Below, piece after piece: positions 10,033 through 18,790 of a DNA stretch of 64,000 nucleotides. Position numbers and translations under genes: made by a program. Origin of the DNA: Lysinibacillus fusiformis (GTDB lineage Bacteria; Bacillota; Bacilli; Bacillales_A; Planococcaceae); contig NZ_PYWL01000001.1 in NCBI RefSeq assembly GCF_003049525.1, forward strand, positions 62,001 through 126,000, in the 5' to 3' direction. Within the stretch, counting starts at the first letter, position 1. Each line of letters starts with the position of its first letter. Under the pieces are notes generated by a model. The model was not told the DNA's origin, searched no databases, and saw nothing but the letters and a program-made list of their open reading frames with translations.

Positions 10033-10536
10033 ATGCATCCACAGCATCATACTTTATTTATCGAATACTGTGCTTATTTTAATGGCAATCAGGATTTTTT
10101 CGAATGCCATGAAGTGCTTGAGGAATATTGGAAGGAAATCGCGCCTGGTGATAAAATGCACCCATTGGTTGGCTATGTACAGCTCGCAACAGGCTTATAC
10201 CATTGGCGGCGTGGTAATGATACTGGCGCTATACGAATTTTAGAAAAAGCACTTCATAATTTTCAACAAAATGAAGGTCATATCTTTTTCCATGAAATTA
10301 GTTATTATCAACTCCTGACCGAACTAAAAAATTGTCTCGCCGCGATCCAAGCAGGCAAGTCCTTCCATGCATTCCAGCTCCCCCTTTCACCCAAGTTGCT
10401 GGAATTAGCACTAGCGCGTATAGAAATTATGCCACCTAGTAACTCAAACTATCTTCTTCATAAGCATATGCTAAGGGATCGCTCACATATACTTGCAGAG
10501 CGACAAGAAAGCAAACAAAGAAAAAGTAGACGTTAA
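10033..10536 (+). CDS. ypuF: DUF309 protein (YpuF-like)
   Basis: Small helical cytosolic protein of 167 aa with the DUF309 signature FFECHEVLEEYW near residues 22-34. The family has an alpha-helical bundle with conserved His and Glu, and no established function. It is divergent from scpA, as ypuF is in B. subtilis. AAAGGAG lies 6 nt before the ATG. The basic tail (residues 155-167, rich in Lys and Arg) is unusual but short. Confidence 0.85.
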   Translation: MHPQHHTLFIEYCAYFNGNQDFFECHEVLEEYWKEIAPGDKMHPLVGYVQLATGLYHWRRGNDTGAIRILEKALHNFQQNEGHIFFHEISYYQLLTELKNCLAAIQAGKSFHAFQLPLSPKLLELALARIEIMPPSNSNYLLHKHMLRDRSHILAERQESKQRKSRR

Positions 10537-10750
10537 TTTCCACTTTAGACAGACGCTTTCGGCTTGTGGAAATGAGTTGATTTCATCGCTTCCCTAGCTT
10601 CACTCTGACCAGAATCTCGATTTCATCGCTTTTCCCGCAGGTGTTGCCGGCTTTTATTCCATTCAACTAAACTTTGGCGATGCTAACCAATAATAGCCGA
10701 GTAGTGAATGAATGAACGTGGTCAATTAGTAGTTGACCACTTATAGAACG
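10537..10750. repeat. Possible interspersed-repeat remnant
   Basis: This stretch has higher GC than its flanks and internal repetition. The 13-mer GATTTCATCGCTT occurs twice (near 10579 and 10619). Terminal-looking inverted repeats are present: TTTCCAC (10537-10543) with GTGGAAA (10566-10572), and GTGGTCAA (10718-10725) with TTGACCAC (10733-10740). No ORF is supported. It resembles intergenic repeats of related genomes, but copy number cannot be judged from one window. Confidence 0.35.
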
Positions 10751-10751
10751 A

Positions 10752-10784
10752 CAAAAACCATCGATAAGAGTTTACTCTCGATGG
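10752..10784 (-). terminator. Terminator after ribT
   Basis: ACCATCGA (10757-10764) pairs with TCGATGGT, with an inner GAG/CTC extension. TTTTTG follows on the minus strand. Confidence 0.8.
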
Positions 10785-10812
10785 TCTTTGTTTACATTAT
10801 GTGCAGACGATG

Positions 10813-11184
10813 TTACTCGTCTGCTTTTTTATCGATGCAATTGATACATTTTTGAACTAGTTGACGTGTTTCATCTGTCGCACGTACATTTTCATATTGG
10901 CCTAGCTCTCCTATTTCCTGAAGCATTTCCTTCGCAACACCCTCGCCTCTATAGGAAGGCACAACAGATACATGTTGGATCGTAGCAGTATTATTCTCAT
11001 CTGTTACAAGCCCAACAATGCCAACATATTCATCATTTTTTTTCCATAAGTATAAAACCCAATTATCATCATTTTCATAGGAGTGGATGGTCTCGGTAAG
11101 CTTTTTTACGTCTTTTTCGTTCGGCATAAACGAAAGTAGCCCCATTGCTATTTTCTCTAAAGCTTTTTTATATCGAATTAACAT
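10813..11184 (-). CDS. ribT: RibT-like GNAT acetyltransferase
   Basis: Protein of 123 aa whose N-terminus (MLIRYKKALEKIAMGLLSF) and length match B. subtilis RibT, the last gene of the riboflavin operon. The GNAT acetyl-CoA site is visible as QHVSVVPSYRGEGVAKEML (about 72-90), with the R-x-x-G-x-A pattern. The substrate is not known. In B. subtilis ribD-ribE-ribA-ribH lie directly upstream; here the upstream neighbour is lysA, so ribT stands without the biosynthetic genes. A terminator follows directly. Confidence 0.82.
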   Translation of the reverse strand: MLIRYKKALEKIAMGLLSFMPNEKDVKKLTETIHSYENDDNWVLYLWKKNDEYVGIVGLVTDENNTATIQHVSVVPSYRGEGVAKEMLQEIGELGQYENVRATDETRQLVQKCINCIDKKADE

Positions 11185-11270
11185 ATTTGTCTATTCCCTC
11201 TTTTTCTAGCTGTACATAATCTTTGACTATCCTACACGATTTGTACTTTTACCGCAAGCCAATTTCTGTC

Positions 11271-11381
11271 TTACGAACCAGGTCCGAGAATTCCTTTAGA
11301 CGCCAACACCCAATAGACAATACCCCACAACACAATAAAAGTTGAAATGGATGCTAGTAATACCCATTTATTCTTTCTCAA
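11271..11381 (-). CDS. Small membrane peptide (36 aa) coupled to lysA
   Basis: TTG-started frame of 36 codons, two nt after the lysA stop. The Shine-Dalgarno-like GGGTGAG lies in the last lysA codons, 5-7 nt before the start. The peptide has a basic N-terminus (MRKNK), one hydrophobic segment (about 7-28, WVLLASISTFIVLWGIVYWV) and a short GILGPGS tail. That pattern suits a single-pass membrane peptide. I do not recognise a family. The coupling and the sensible membrane topology support it; the shortness and TTG start weigh against it. Confidence 0.5.
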   Translation of the reverse strand: MRKNKWVLLASISTFIVLWGIVYWVLASKGILGPGS

Positions 11382-11383
11382 TT

Positions 11384-12703
11384 TTACTCACCCTTTTTTA
11401 AAGTTAGCGGGAGATCGTTTTGCACAATATCTTCATAACTTTCGCGGCGAATAGCTAATTGATGCTGTCCATTCTCTACAAATACAACAGCAGGTCTAGG
11501 AACACGGTTATAGTTACTTGCCATAGAATAACCATATGCGCCTGTACAGAAAATGGCTAAAATATCACCTGAAGCTGCATCTTGTAGTTTAGCATCAATA
11601 ATTAATTTATCGCCAGATTCACATAATTTACCAGCAACCGTATAAATTTCATTTTTTGGCTCATTCGCTTTACTTGCAATGATTGCCTCATACTTAGCGT
11701 CGTATAATGCTGGGCGGATATTATCACTCATCCCACCATCTACAGCAATATATTTTCGCACATCTGGTACTGTTTTTTGTGATCCGATTGTATAAAGAGA
11801 AGTTCCTGCATCACCGACAAGTGATCGACCTGGTTCAATCCAAATTTCTGGCATTTTCAGTCCAAGTACAGTTGCTTTGTTTTTCACTACTGTAATCATG
11901 TCCTCTACATATACTTGTGGTTCAAGCGGTGCATCTTCTTCAGTATAACGAATACCAAAGCCCCCACCTAAGTTTAACACAGTACATGTAAATCCGTGAG
12001 CCTTGTTCCAATCAGAAATTTTGTCAATCAATTTTTCTCCTGCTAACCCAAAGCCAGCAGTGTCAAAAATTTGTGAGCCAATGTGACAATGTAAGCCCAA
12101 TAGCTCTAGGAATTCATGGTTAAATGTTTGTTGGAATGCCTCATCCGCTTGACCATTGTTTAAGTCAAAACCAAATTTAGAATCAGCTTGACCTGTCGTA
12201 ATGAAATCATGCGTATGTGCTTCAACCCCTGGTGTAACACGTAATAATATACGCATTTTTTGTTGACGACGTTCAGATATTTCTTTTAAAAGCTGAATCT
12301 CATAGAAATTATCTACAACAATACAACCGATTTTGGAGTCAAAAGCTAGCTCTAATTCTGAAATGCTTTTATTATTGCCATGGAAATGAATGCGCTCAGC
12401 TGGAAAACCTGCTTTTATGGCTGTAAATAATTCTCCACCTGATACAACATCCAAAGATAAGTTTTCTTCTGCTGCTAATTGATACACAGCTACACATGCA
12501 AATGCCTTTGAAGCATAAGCTACTTCTGCTTTTACGCCTAGTTTTTTAAACGTATCGATAAAGCTGCGAGCACGCTTACGAATAAGTGCAGTATCATACA
12601 CAAAAAGTGGTGTACCGTACTCTTTGGCAAGCTCTAGTGTGTCTACCTGTCCAATTGTTAAATGACCATTCTCAGAAATCGCTTGTGTTCCATATAAATG
12701 CAT
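11384..12703 (-). CDS. lysA: Diaminopimelate decarboxylase
   Basis: Fold-type III PLP enzyme, 439 aa, that decarboxylates meso-diaminopimelate to L-lysine, the last step of lysine synthesis. The PLP lysine is in VAYASKAFACVAV (near residue 55). The phosphate loop GGGFGIRY, the EPGRSLVGDAG motif and CESGDKL, which contributes the catalytic Cys from the partner subunit, are all present. The frame extends upstream; the ATG at 12701-12703 was chosen because AAGGGAG lies 8 nt before it. In B. subtilis lysA also follows spoVAF. Confidence 0.95.
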   Translation of the reverse strand: MHLYGTQAISENGHLTIGQVDTLELAKEYGTPLFVYDTALIRKRARSFIDTFKKLGVKAEVAYASKAFACVAVYQLAAEENLSLDVVSGGELFTAIKAGFPAERIHFHGNNKSISELELAFDSKIGCIVVDNFYEIQLLKEISERRQQKMRILLRVTPGVEAHTHDFITTGQADSKFGFDLNNGQADEAFQQTFNHEFLELLGLHCHIGSQIFDTAGFGLAGEKLIDKISDWNKAHGFTCTVLNLGGGFGIRYTEEDAPLEPQVYVEDMITVVKNKATVLGLKMPEIWIEPGRSLVGDAGTSLYTIGSQKTVPDVRKYIAVDGGMSDNIRPALYDAKYEAIIASKANEPKNEIYTVAGKLCESGDKLIIDAKLQDAASGDILAIFCTGAYGYSMASNYNRVPRPAVVFVENGQHQLAIRRESYEDIVQNDLPLTLKKGE

Positions 12704-12925
12704 GTGCATCTCTCCCTTTTCACTTTGTTCCATTCTGTCACTTTTACAGAAATATGATAGGATCTACCATTGGAAATAGAGCTATCCCATCAAAAATTAA
12801 TTTCATCCAGCTTCAAGAGGCGTATGTATAAAACCTCCCTTTTGCTGAATGAAAATAATTTTTGCAAAAATCACAAAATACTATATGTGAACTTTATCAC
12901 ATGAAAAAAACGAGTGCAACGGCTC

Positions 12926-14374
12926 CTATGATCTTTTTCGCTGTTTGGAAGCGACTACATAAGGTCTTAATGCATCTGCCGTCATTGGGAAACGAATTAG
13001 GACACGTAGCATCGCCATTGGGAAGAATGGAACAAGCGGCCAAAAATAGGGTGCCTGCATTGGTCGTAATGAACATAAATACGTAAACACTAAGAATATG
13101 CCAATGAATAAACCATTAACTCCCCAAATACCTACCATAAGCAATAAAAATAACCTAAATATTTTTATGGAGATACTTAGCTCATAGGACGGAATAATAA
13201 AGATGAGAATAGCTGCAACAGCCGTATAGAGGACAACCTCTGCTGAGAACAGTCCCACATCGATCGCAATTTGACCAATAATTACCCCCGCAACCAAGCC
13301 CATCGCTGTAGACAGTGGTGTTGGAGTATGAATGGCGGCCATCCTCAAAAATTCAATACCAATATCTGCAATAAGTATTTGCAATAATAAGGGTACATGC
13401 GATTTCTCCTGCGTCCCTAAAAAAGAAAGAGCATCAGGAAGCAATGATTCATTTGTTGCAAATACATACCACAAAGGTAATAAAAGTAAACCCATAATGG
13501 CGCCGAAATACCGCATAAAACGTACAAATGTACCAACTAGTGGCGCCTGTCTATATTCCTCTGCATGCTGTAGTAAATGGAAAATCGTAATTGGCACAAG
13601 AATAACAGACGGTGAAGTATCTACCATTATGGCGATATGCCCTTCCAGTAAATGCGCCGCAGCAATATCTGGCCTTTCCGTGTAACGGACAAACGGAACT
13701 GGATGGAATTTTTGCTTAAACAGCCATTCTTCTAATGATTTATCAGCCATTGTCAAACCATCATGGTTAATTTGGTCAAGGCGCTGTCGTAATTTTTCGA
13801 GCATATCTTCATTGGCAACATCCTTCATATACGCTATGGCGACGTCGGTTTGGCCGATTTTGGATATTTTATGTAGCTCGAAACGTAAATTACTATTGCG
13901 AATCCGCCTACGAATTAAAGCTGTATTTTGAGATATTCCTTCTGTAAAACCATCCCTTGAGCCACGTATAACCTTTTCATTGTCGGGCTCCTCAGGGGAA
14001 CGTCCTGGATAGTTTCTGAGCTCGGCAACGTAGCAATAGCCACTTTTAGTAATAAAGGTCACTTGCCCGCTTAAAATGGCTAATAAATAAGCTTTACGCT
14101 CAGTTTCCTCTGAACGTCCGTGAAAGTTAAAATAGGACTCGAAATACTCCTTCTCATCCTCCACATCAATTTCATAGTCCTCATCTGGGAGCATACTTGA
14201 AAGTAATTGTGTTAGGGCTTCTCCATCCACAAGTCCACTAATATAGGCACAAAGAACCGGCAAATCTTTGACAAATAAATGCTTAATTCCAACGTCAAAT
14301 GATTCGCCGTCACCAAATTGCTCCTTAAGAAAATCTTCGGCTGCTTCTAAGTTGCTAAATAATTTATTTGTCAT
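12926..14374 (-). CDS. spoVAF: Stage V sporulation protein AF (GerA family)
   Basis: Membrane protein of 482 aa related to germinant-receptor A subunits. A soluble N-terminal domain (1-285), containing the conserved GSRDGFTEGISQNTALIRRR region shortened here to RGSRDGFTE..NTALIRRR, is followed by about five membrane segments (290-470). In Bacillus it is made in the forespore, sits in the spore inner membrane and modulates germination. GGTGA lies 4 nt before the ATG, and the gene begins 15 nt after sigF. B. subtilis has spoVAA-AE between sigF and spoVAF; here they are absent. Confidence 0.9.
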   Translation of the reverse strand: MTNKLFSNLEAAEDFLKEQFGDGESFDVGIKHLFVKDLPVLCAYISGLVDGEALTQLLSSMLPDEDYEIDVEDEKEYFESYFNFHGRSEETERKAYLLAILSGQVTFITKSGYCYVAELRNYPGRSPEEPDNEKVIRGSRDGFTEGISQNTALIRRRIRNSNLRFELHKISKIGQTDVAIAYMKDVANEDMLEKLRQRLDQINHDGLTMADKSLEEWLFKQKFHPVPFVRYTERPDIAAAHLLEGHIAIMVDTSPSVILVPITIFHLLQHAEEYRQAPLVGTFVRFMRYFGAIMGLLLLPLWYVFATNESLLPDALSFLGTQEKSHVPLLLQILIADIGIEFLRMAAIHTPTPLSTAMGLVAGVIIGQIAIDVGLFSAEVVLYTAVAAILIFIIPSYELSISIKIFRLFLLLMVGIWGVNGLFIGIFLVFTYLCSLRPMQAPYFWPLVPFFPMAMLRVLIRFPMTADALRPYVVASKQRKRS

Positions 14375-14389
14375 GCTGTCACCATTTTC

Positions 14390-15181
14390 TTAGATGTCTT
14401 TTTTTATTGCTTCTTGCTCTACAGTTGCGCTTGTAGCCATCCAACTTTTTAATTGAGCAAGAATTTTTTTCTCCAAACGGGATACTTGCACCTGTGATAT
14501 GCCTAACCTATTTGCAATTTCAGTTTGCGTACAATCTGAAAAATAGCGTAAATAAATGATAGACTGTTCTCTCGGTTCAAGCCTTGTAAGCACTTCTTTA
14601 AGGGGGATATAATCAAATGGCTGCTCAGATTTTTCATCCTTCATTTGATCCATCAATGTGATGGAATCTCCTTCACTTTCATACAATTGCTCATGTAGAG
14701 ATGCTGGATCTCTTAATGCATCCGATGCTGTCACGATTTCCTCGGTTGTCACACCAAGTACTTGTGCCAGCTCCTGTATCGTTGGCGGATGTTCATTCTT
14801 TTTAATAAATTCGTCTGTAGCATGTCGGATTTTAAAGTTCAGCTCCCGGATAGAGCGACTCACCTTCACCATGCCATCATCCCTTAAAAAGCGTTGAATC
14901 TCACCAATAATCATAGGTACTGCATAGGTTGAAAATTTAACATCATACGATAAATCAAACTTATCTACTGATTTCATGAGTCCTATGCAGCCTATCTGGA
15001 ATAAATCCTCGAGCTCAACACCTCTCGTTGTAAAACGTTGAACAATGGACCACACAAGCCTCGTATTGCCTTCTACCATTCGTTTACGAGCCTCATGATC
15101 GCCCTTCTGTGCGCGTGCTATTAAATCACGCATTTCCTCCTGAGACAAAAGCTTTTCGGACGACTGTTCTAACGGCTTCAC
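14390..15181 (-). CDS. sigF: RNA polymerase sigma-F factor
   Basis: Forespore-specific sigma factor of 263 aa. Region 2 includes GNTRLVWSIVQRF and DLFQIGCIGLMKSVDKFD. Region 3 follows, and region 4 has the helix-turn-helix CTQTEIANRLGISQVQVSR. Translation begins at GTG with GAGGGT a few nt before it. It is third in the spoIIA operon, where its activity is held by SpoIIAB until asymmetric septation. At the 3' end it runs into spoVAF with only 15 nt between, so spoVAF may be partly co-transcribed. Confidence 0.95.
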   Translation of the reverse strand: MKPLEQSSEKLLSQEEMRDLIARAQKGDHEARKRMVEGNTRLVWSIVQRFTTRGVELEDLFQIGCIGLMKSVDKFDLSYDVKFSTYAVPMIIGEIQRFLRDDGMVKVSRSIRELNFKIRHATDEFIKKNEHPPTIQELAQVLGVTTEEIVTASDALRDPASLHEQLYESEGDSITLMDQMKDEKSEQPFDYIPLKEVLTRLEPREQSIIYLRYFSDCTQTEIANRLGISQVQVSRLEKKILAQLKSWMATSATVEQEAIKKDI

Positions 15182-15191
15182 GATGATACCC

Positions 15192-15632
15192 TCACATTAC
15201 CGCTGTGCGAACTGTGTAAAATTTCTTCGTAAATGTTACAGTTGTGCCTTCACGCCACTTGGACATAACTGTTAGCTGATCAGAAAAACTGTCCATAATC
15301 GTAAAGCCCATACCTGAGCGCTCCATTACACTTTTTGTAGTAAATAACGGCTCCATTGCTTGACTCACGTCTTCAATGCCTACCCCTTTATCCATCACAG
15401 ACACCGTTACAATGTCATCTTCACGTTTAGCATGAACAGTAACAACACCTCTGCCATCCTCTTCATAGCCATGAATAATGGCATTGGAAACTGCTTCTGA
15501 GACGACTGTTTTAAATTCAGATAGCTCATCAATAGTTGGGTCTAATTGAGCAATAAAGCCAGTGACTGCTACACGGGCTAAGGCTTCATTTTCACTAAGT
15601 GCTAAAAAAGTTAATGTCATTTCGTTATCCAT
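15192..15632 (-). CDS. spoIIAB: Anti-sigma F factor / SpoIIAA kinase SpoIIAB
   Basis: GHKL-fold protein of 146 aa that binds and inhibits sigma-F and phosphorylates SpoIIAA. Motifs visible are the N box SEAVSNAIIHGY (about 44-55), G1 box DKGVGI (about 81-86) and G2 box RSGMGFTIM (about 109-117). It overlaps spoIIAA by 8 nt and precedes sigF by 10 nt, giving tight stoichiometric coupling of the three proteins. Confidence 0.96.
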   Translation of the reverse strand: MDNEMTLTFLALSENEALARVAVTGFIAQLDPTIDELSEFKTVVSEAVSNAIIHGYEEDGRGVVTVHAKREDDIVTVSVMDKGVGIEDVSQAMEPLFTTKSVMERSGMGFTIMDSFSDQLTVMSKWREGTTVTFTKKFYTVRTAVM

Positions 15633-15984
15633 TTACAATCCCCCTTACGCGATCAATCGCTTGTTCCTCTGTTGCATCCATCATCCAAGGCCCTAAACCT
15701 GAAAATTGAAAAACTTTCCGCATGGTTGGCGATGGATTCAATAAAATAGTTCGCCCAGCAACTGCCTCTAACTCACGCATACGACCAAGCACTAAGCCTA
15801 CTCCCGAACTATCCATAAAAGATAGCCCTTCTAAGTTCCATATGATGGTCGTCACAGTGCCTTGGAAAATTGCTGCAGAAATTTTCGCTCGAATTTGCTC
15901 TACTGCATGATGATCGAGCTCCCCAAATAAACGTATAACGACTGTCTCTCTTGTGACCATTTCTAATTGAAAATGCATGAACAT
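15625..15984 (-). CDS. spoIIAA: Anti-anti-sigma F factor SpoIIAA
   Basis: STAS-domain protein of 119 aa. In unphosphorylated form it releases sigma-F from SpoIIAB. The regulatory serine lies in LSFMDSSGVGLVLGR. The frame opens at GTG 16006-16008, but the ATG at 15982-15984 is preferred because GAGGAGG stands just before it, the resulting length fits the family (117 aa in B. subtilis), and the predicted sigma-H promoter -10 element covers the GTG itself. Confidence 0.93.
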   Translation of the reverse strand: MFMHFQLEMVTRETVVIRLFGELDHHAVEQIRAKISAAIFQGTVTTIIWNLEGLSFMDSSGVGLVLGRMRELEAVAGRTILLNPSPTMRKVFQFSGLGPWMMDATEEQAIDRVRGIVNG

Positions 15985-16001
15985 CGCCTCCTCCTCGTGC
16001 A

Positions 16002-16029
16002 ATTCCACATTTAATACGCTGATTCCTTG
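16002..16029 (-). promoter_or_regulatory. Sigma-H-like promoter of the spoIIA operon
   Basis: Minus strand: CAAGGAATC (16021-16029) as -35, a 12-nt spacer, then GTGGAAT (16002-16008), a perfect fit to the sigma-H -10 consensus RNNGAAT. Transcription would start near 15995, only about 11 nt before the spoIIAA ATG. Sigma-H control of spoIIA is established in B. subtilis; this site is an inference from the motif. Confidence 0.65.
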
Positions 16030-16204
16030 CGGCTGACAGAACTAGTGCAAAGTCTTCTGAAATAGTGTCAAATCGACATACTTATAGCTTTTTAGGTTTA
16101 AGTGCAGTATGGGATAAGTGAACGTGTTTTAAACAAGCTGCTGTTATCTCAATATGAAATTTCTACGAAAATGTAAACATTTCATAGGTTTAATGTTGGA
16201 ACGA

Positions 16205-16242
16205 TAAAAAAAGCGAGAACCCTCGTATGTGAGAGCTCTCGC
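16205..16242 (-). terminator. Terminator after pdp
   Basis: GCGAGA (16213-16218) pairs with TCTCGC (16237-16242), with an inner CTCG/GAG stem, followed by eight T on the minus strand. Confidence 0.9.
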
Positions 16243-16252
16243 AAATAAAATG

Positions 16253-17503
16253 TTATGCAATTGTATAAGCTTGCTGTATTTTATGAATCGTATCTTGATC
16301 GATTTGGTTATTGGAATATAAATAAGCAATAATATCCCCATTTTTTACACGATCGCCTTTTTTAGCAATCAGCTGAATGCCTGCATCGTAATCCAGCGCA
16401 GATTCCTTCGTTAAACGTCCAGCACCTAGACTAACACTAGCTTCACCAACTAAAAGGGCATTAATTGTTTCCACAGTACCCTCTGTAACTGCCGTTACTG
16501 AAACTTTATGGGCTGTTTCATTTTGTACGATATCTGATACGTCCCCACCTTGAGCAACAATAAACTCCTCAAATTTAGCAGCGGCAGAACCATCTGCCAG
16601 TACGCGCTTAACAGCGGCTGTTGCTTCCGTTTCATCAACACCTGCGGCAACTTGATACATTAAAGAAGCAATGACTACACATTCATCTAGTAAATCCTCA
16701 TGTGTTTCTTCCATACGACCGCTTAATAATGCATAGGCTTCCAATACCTCAAGTTTATTGCCAATCATTTTACCTAGTGGATTATCCATATCACTAATAT
16801 GAGCAACAACTCTGCGCCCAAGTTTTTCCCCAATAGCTGTCATTGTATCAGCTAATCGCTGAGCTTCTTCTTGCGTTTTCATAAACGCTCCTGATCCACA
16901 TTTAACATCTAGCACAATACCATCCGCACCACTAGCGATTTTTTTACTCATAATGGATGCAGCAATTAATGGAATCGAATCGACCGTTCCTGTCACGTCT
17001 CTTAATGCATACAACTTTTTGTCAGCTGGTACAAGATTGCCTGTTTGCCCAGCAACTGCAATTTTATGTCTATTGACATTGTCAATGAATTCCTGTGAGG
17101 AAAGCTCTGTTTTGAAGCCTTGGATTGACTCTAATTTATCGATTGTACCACCTGTAATACCTAGACCTTTACCACTAAACTTGGCTACTGGAATTCCTAG
17201 AGATGCAATAATAGGTGTGACCACAAGTGTTACTTTATCTCCAACGCCACCTGTTGAGTGTTTATCAATTTTAAAACCATCAATAGACGTTAAATCAATA
17301 ACATCTCCTGACTCAATCATTGCTTTTGTTAAATAAAACGTTTCATCATCAGACATTCCTAAAAGTCGAATCGCCATTAACAGTGAGCTTGCTTGATAAT
17401 CAGGAATCGAACCTGTCGTATAGCCATCTACAAAATACTGAATGTCAGCTTGTGAGAGCTCTAATCCTTGTTTTTTCTTTTCAAACAATTGCACCATATT
17501 CAT
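16253..17503 (-). CDS. pdp: Pyrimidine-nucleoside phosphorylase
   Basis: Glycosyltransferase of 416 aa (family length about 433) that splits uridine, thymidine and deoxyuridine with phosphate to free base and ribose 1-phosphate. The signature KHSTGGVGDK lies near residues 80-89. The phosphate and base site motif GKGLGITGGTIDKLESI, the KKIASGAD loop and a C-terminal barrel-sandwich domain follow. It is 13 nt after deoB, so the phosphorylase and mutase are co-transcribed. B. subtilis has pupG and dacF here instead, so this is a local gene replacement. Confidence 0.92.
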   Translation of the reverse strand: MNMVQLFEKKKQGLELSQADIQYFVDGYTTGSIPDYQASSLLMAIRLLGMSDDETFYLTKAMIESGDVIDLTSIDGFKIDKHSTGGVGDKVTLVVTPIIASLGIPVAKFSGKGLGITGGTIDKLESIQGFKTELSSQEFIDNVNRHKIAVAGQTGNLVPADKKLYALRDVTGTVDSIPLIAASIMSKKIASGADGIVLDVKCGSGAFMKTQEEAQRLADTMTAIGEKLGRRVVAHISDMDNPLGKMIGNKLEVLEAYALLSGRMEETHEDLLDECVVIASLMYQVAAGVDETEATAAVKRVLADGSAAAKFEEFIVAQGGDVSDIVQNETAHKVSVTAVTEGTVETINALLVGEASVSLGAGRLTKESALDYDAGIQLIAKKGDRVKNGDIIAYLYSNNQIDQDTIHKIQQAYTIA

Positions 17504-17516
17504 TCTAAAATCCCCC

Positions 17517-18698
17517 TTATTTCAATTCTTGTAAGAAACTTTTGCCGAATGCTGGGGCCTCTACTTGGAAGTTCTCAGCCACTGTAGCTGCAATATCAGC
17601 AAAAGTTTCACGAAGCTCTAATTCAGCTCCACCATTAAAACGTGGAGAATAGACAATTAACGGTACATATTCACGTGTATGATCTGTGCCATGGAAGGTT
17701 GGGTCATTCCCGTGGTCTGCTGTAATAATTAATAAATCATCCTCTGACATTGCACTTGTAATTTCTGGTAGTCGTGCATCGAATTCTTGTAGAGCTTGTC
17801 CGTAGCCTAGTGGATCACGGCGATGTCCAAAATTAGCATCAAAGTCTACTAAGTTTAAGAAGCTCATTCCATGGAAATCACGGCGGACAACTTCAGCAAA
17901 TTTGTCCATTCCATCCGTATTATTTTTAGTACGTACAGCATCTGTAACACCTTCACCGTTGAAAATATCAGAGATTTTACCAATTGCAATTACATCTAAG
18001 CCTGCGTCTTTCAAAACATTCATCGTTGTACGACCGAATGGCTTTAGTGCATAGTCATGTCGATTTGAAGTACGCGAGAAGTCCCCTGGAGTACCTATAA
18101 ATGGACGTGCGATTACGCGACCCACTAAATATTCAGGCTGTAATGTTAATTCACGTGCAATTTCACAAATTTTATATAATTCATCTAATGGTATGATTTC
18201 CTCGTGAGCAGCAATTTGTAAAACTGGATCAGCTGATGTATAGACAATAATTGCTCCAGTTTCCATATGCTCTTTACCGAAGTCTTCTATAACCTGCGTA
18301 CCACTTGCAGGTTGATTGCAAAGTACTTTACGACCCGTACGTTTTTCTAGCTCAGCAATCAACTCTGCAGGAAATCCATCCGGATATACTTTAAAAGGCT
18401 TATCAATATTCAAACCCATAATTTCCCAATGTCCTGTCATCGTATCTTTTCCGACAGAAGCTTCTTGCATTTTTCCATAGTATGCTTTCGGCTCATTTGT
18501 CGCTTGCATACCTTGCAGCGGCTCGATATTTGCCAAACCCATTGACTCCATTACTGGCATTGTAAGCCCATTCATTTTTTCAGCGATATGTCCTAATGTA
18601 TGTGATCCTACATCGCCAAAATTTGCAGCATCTGGCGCTTCACCAATTCCTACAGAGTCCATCACAACTACATGGATTTTGTTAAACGGTTTATTCAT
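17517..18698 (-). CDS. deoB: Phosphopentomutase
   Basis: Alkaline-phosphatase-superfamily mutase, 393 aa, interconverting (deoxy)ribose 1- and 5-phosphate. Metal-site motifs are [14 protein letters not shown] at the N-terminus, [12 protein letters not shown] and [19 protein letters not shown] toward the C-terminus. It feeds pentoses freed by the downstream pdp product into central metabolism. GGAGG lies 8 nt before the ATG at 18696-18698, which is preferred over the ORF's upstream start. Symbols drm and deoB are both used. Confidence 0.95.
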   Translation of the reverse strand: MNKPFNKIHVVVMDSVGIGEAPDAANFGDVGSHTLGHIAEKMNGLTMPVMESMGLANIEPLQGMQATNEPKAYYGKMQEASVGKDTMTGHWEIMGLNIDKPFKVYPDGFPAELIAELEKRTGRKVLCNQPASGTQVIEDFGKEHMETGAIIVYTSADPVLQIAAHEEIIPLDELYKICEIARELTLQPEYLVGRVIARPFIGTPGDFSRTSNRHDYALKPFGRTTMNVLKDAGLDVIAIGKISDIFNGEGVTDAVRTKNNTDGMDKFAEVVRRDFHGMSFLNLVDFDANFGHRRDPLGYGQALQEFDARLPEITSAMSEDDLLIITADHGNDPTFHGTDHTREYVPLIVYSPRFNGGAELELRETFADIAATVAENFQVEAPAFGKSFLQELK

Positions 18699-18790
18699 TA
18701 TTATTGCCTCCAATCTCATGACTCTATTTTACCAAAAAAATGCGAAAAATAAAGGTCAGACATCCGACCGAAAAAAATTTTCTGAAATTT

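Noticed and set aside
16144-16341. 65-codon frame at the end of pdp
   Set aside because: It crosses the pdp stop and its terminator in another frame, with no start signal.
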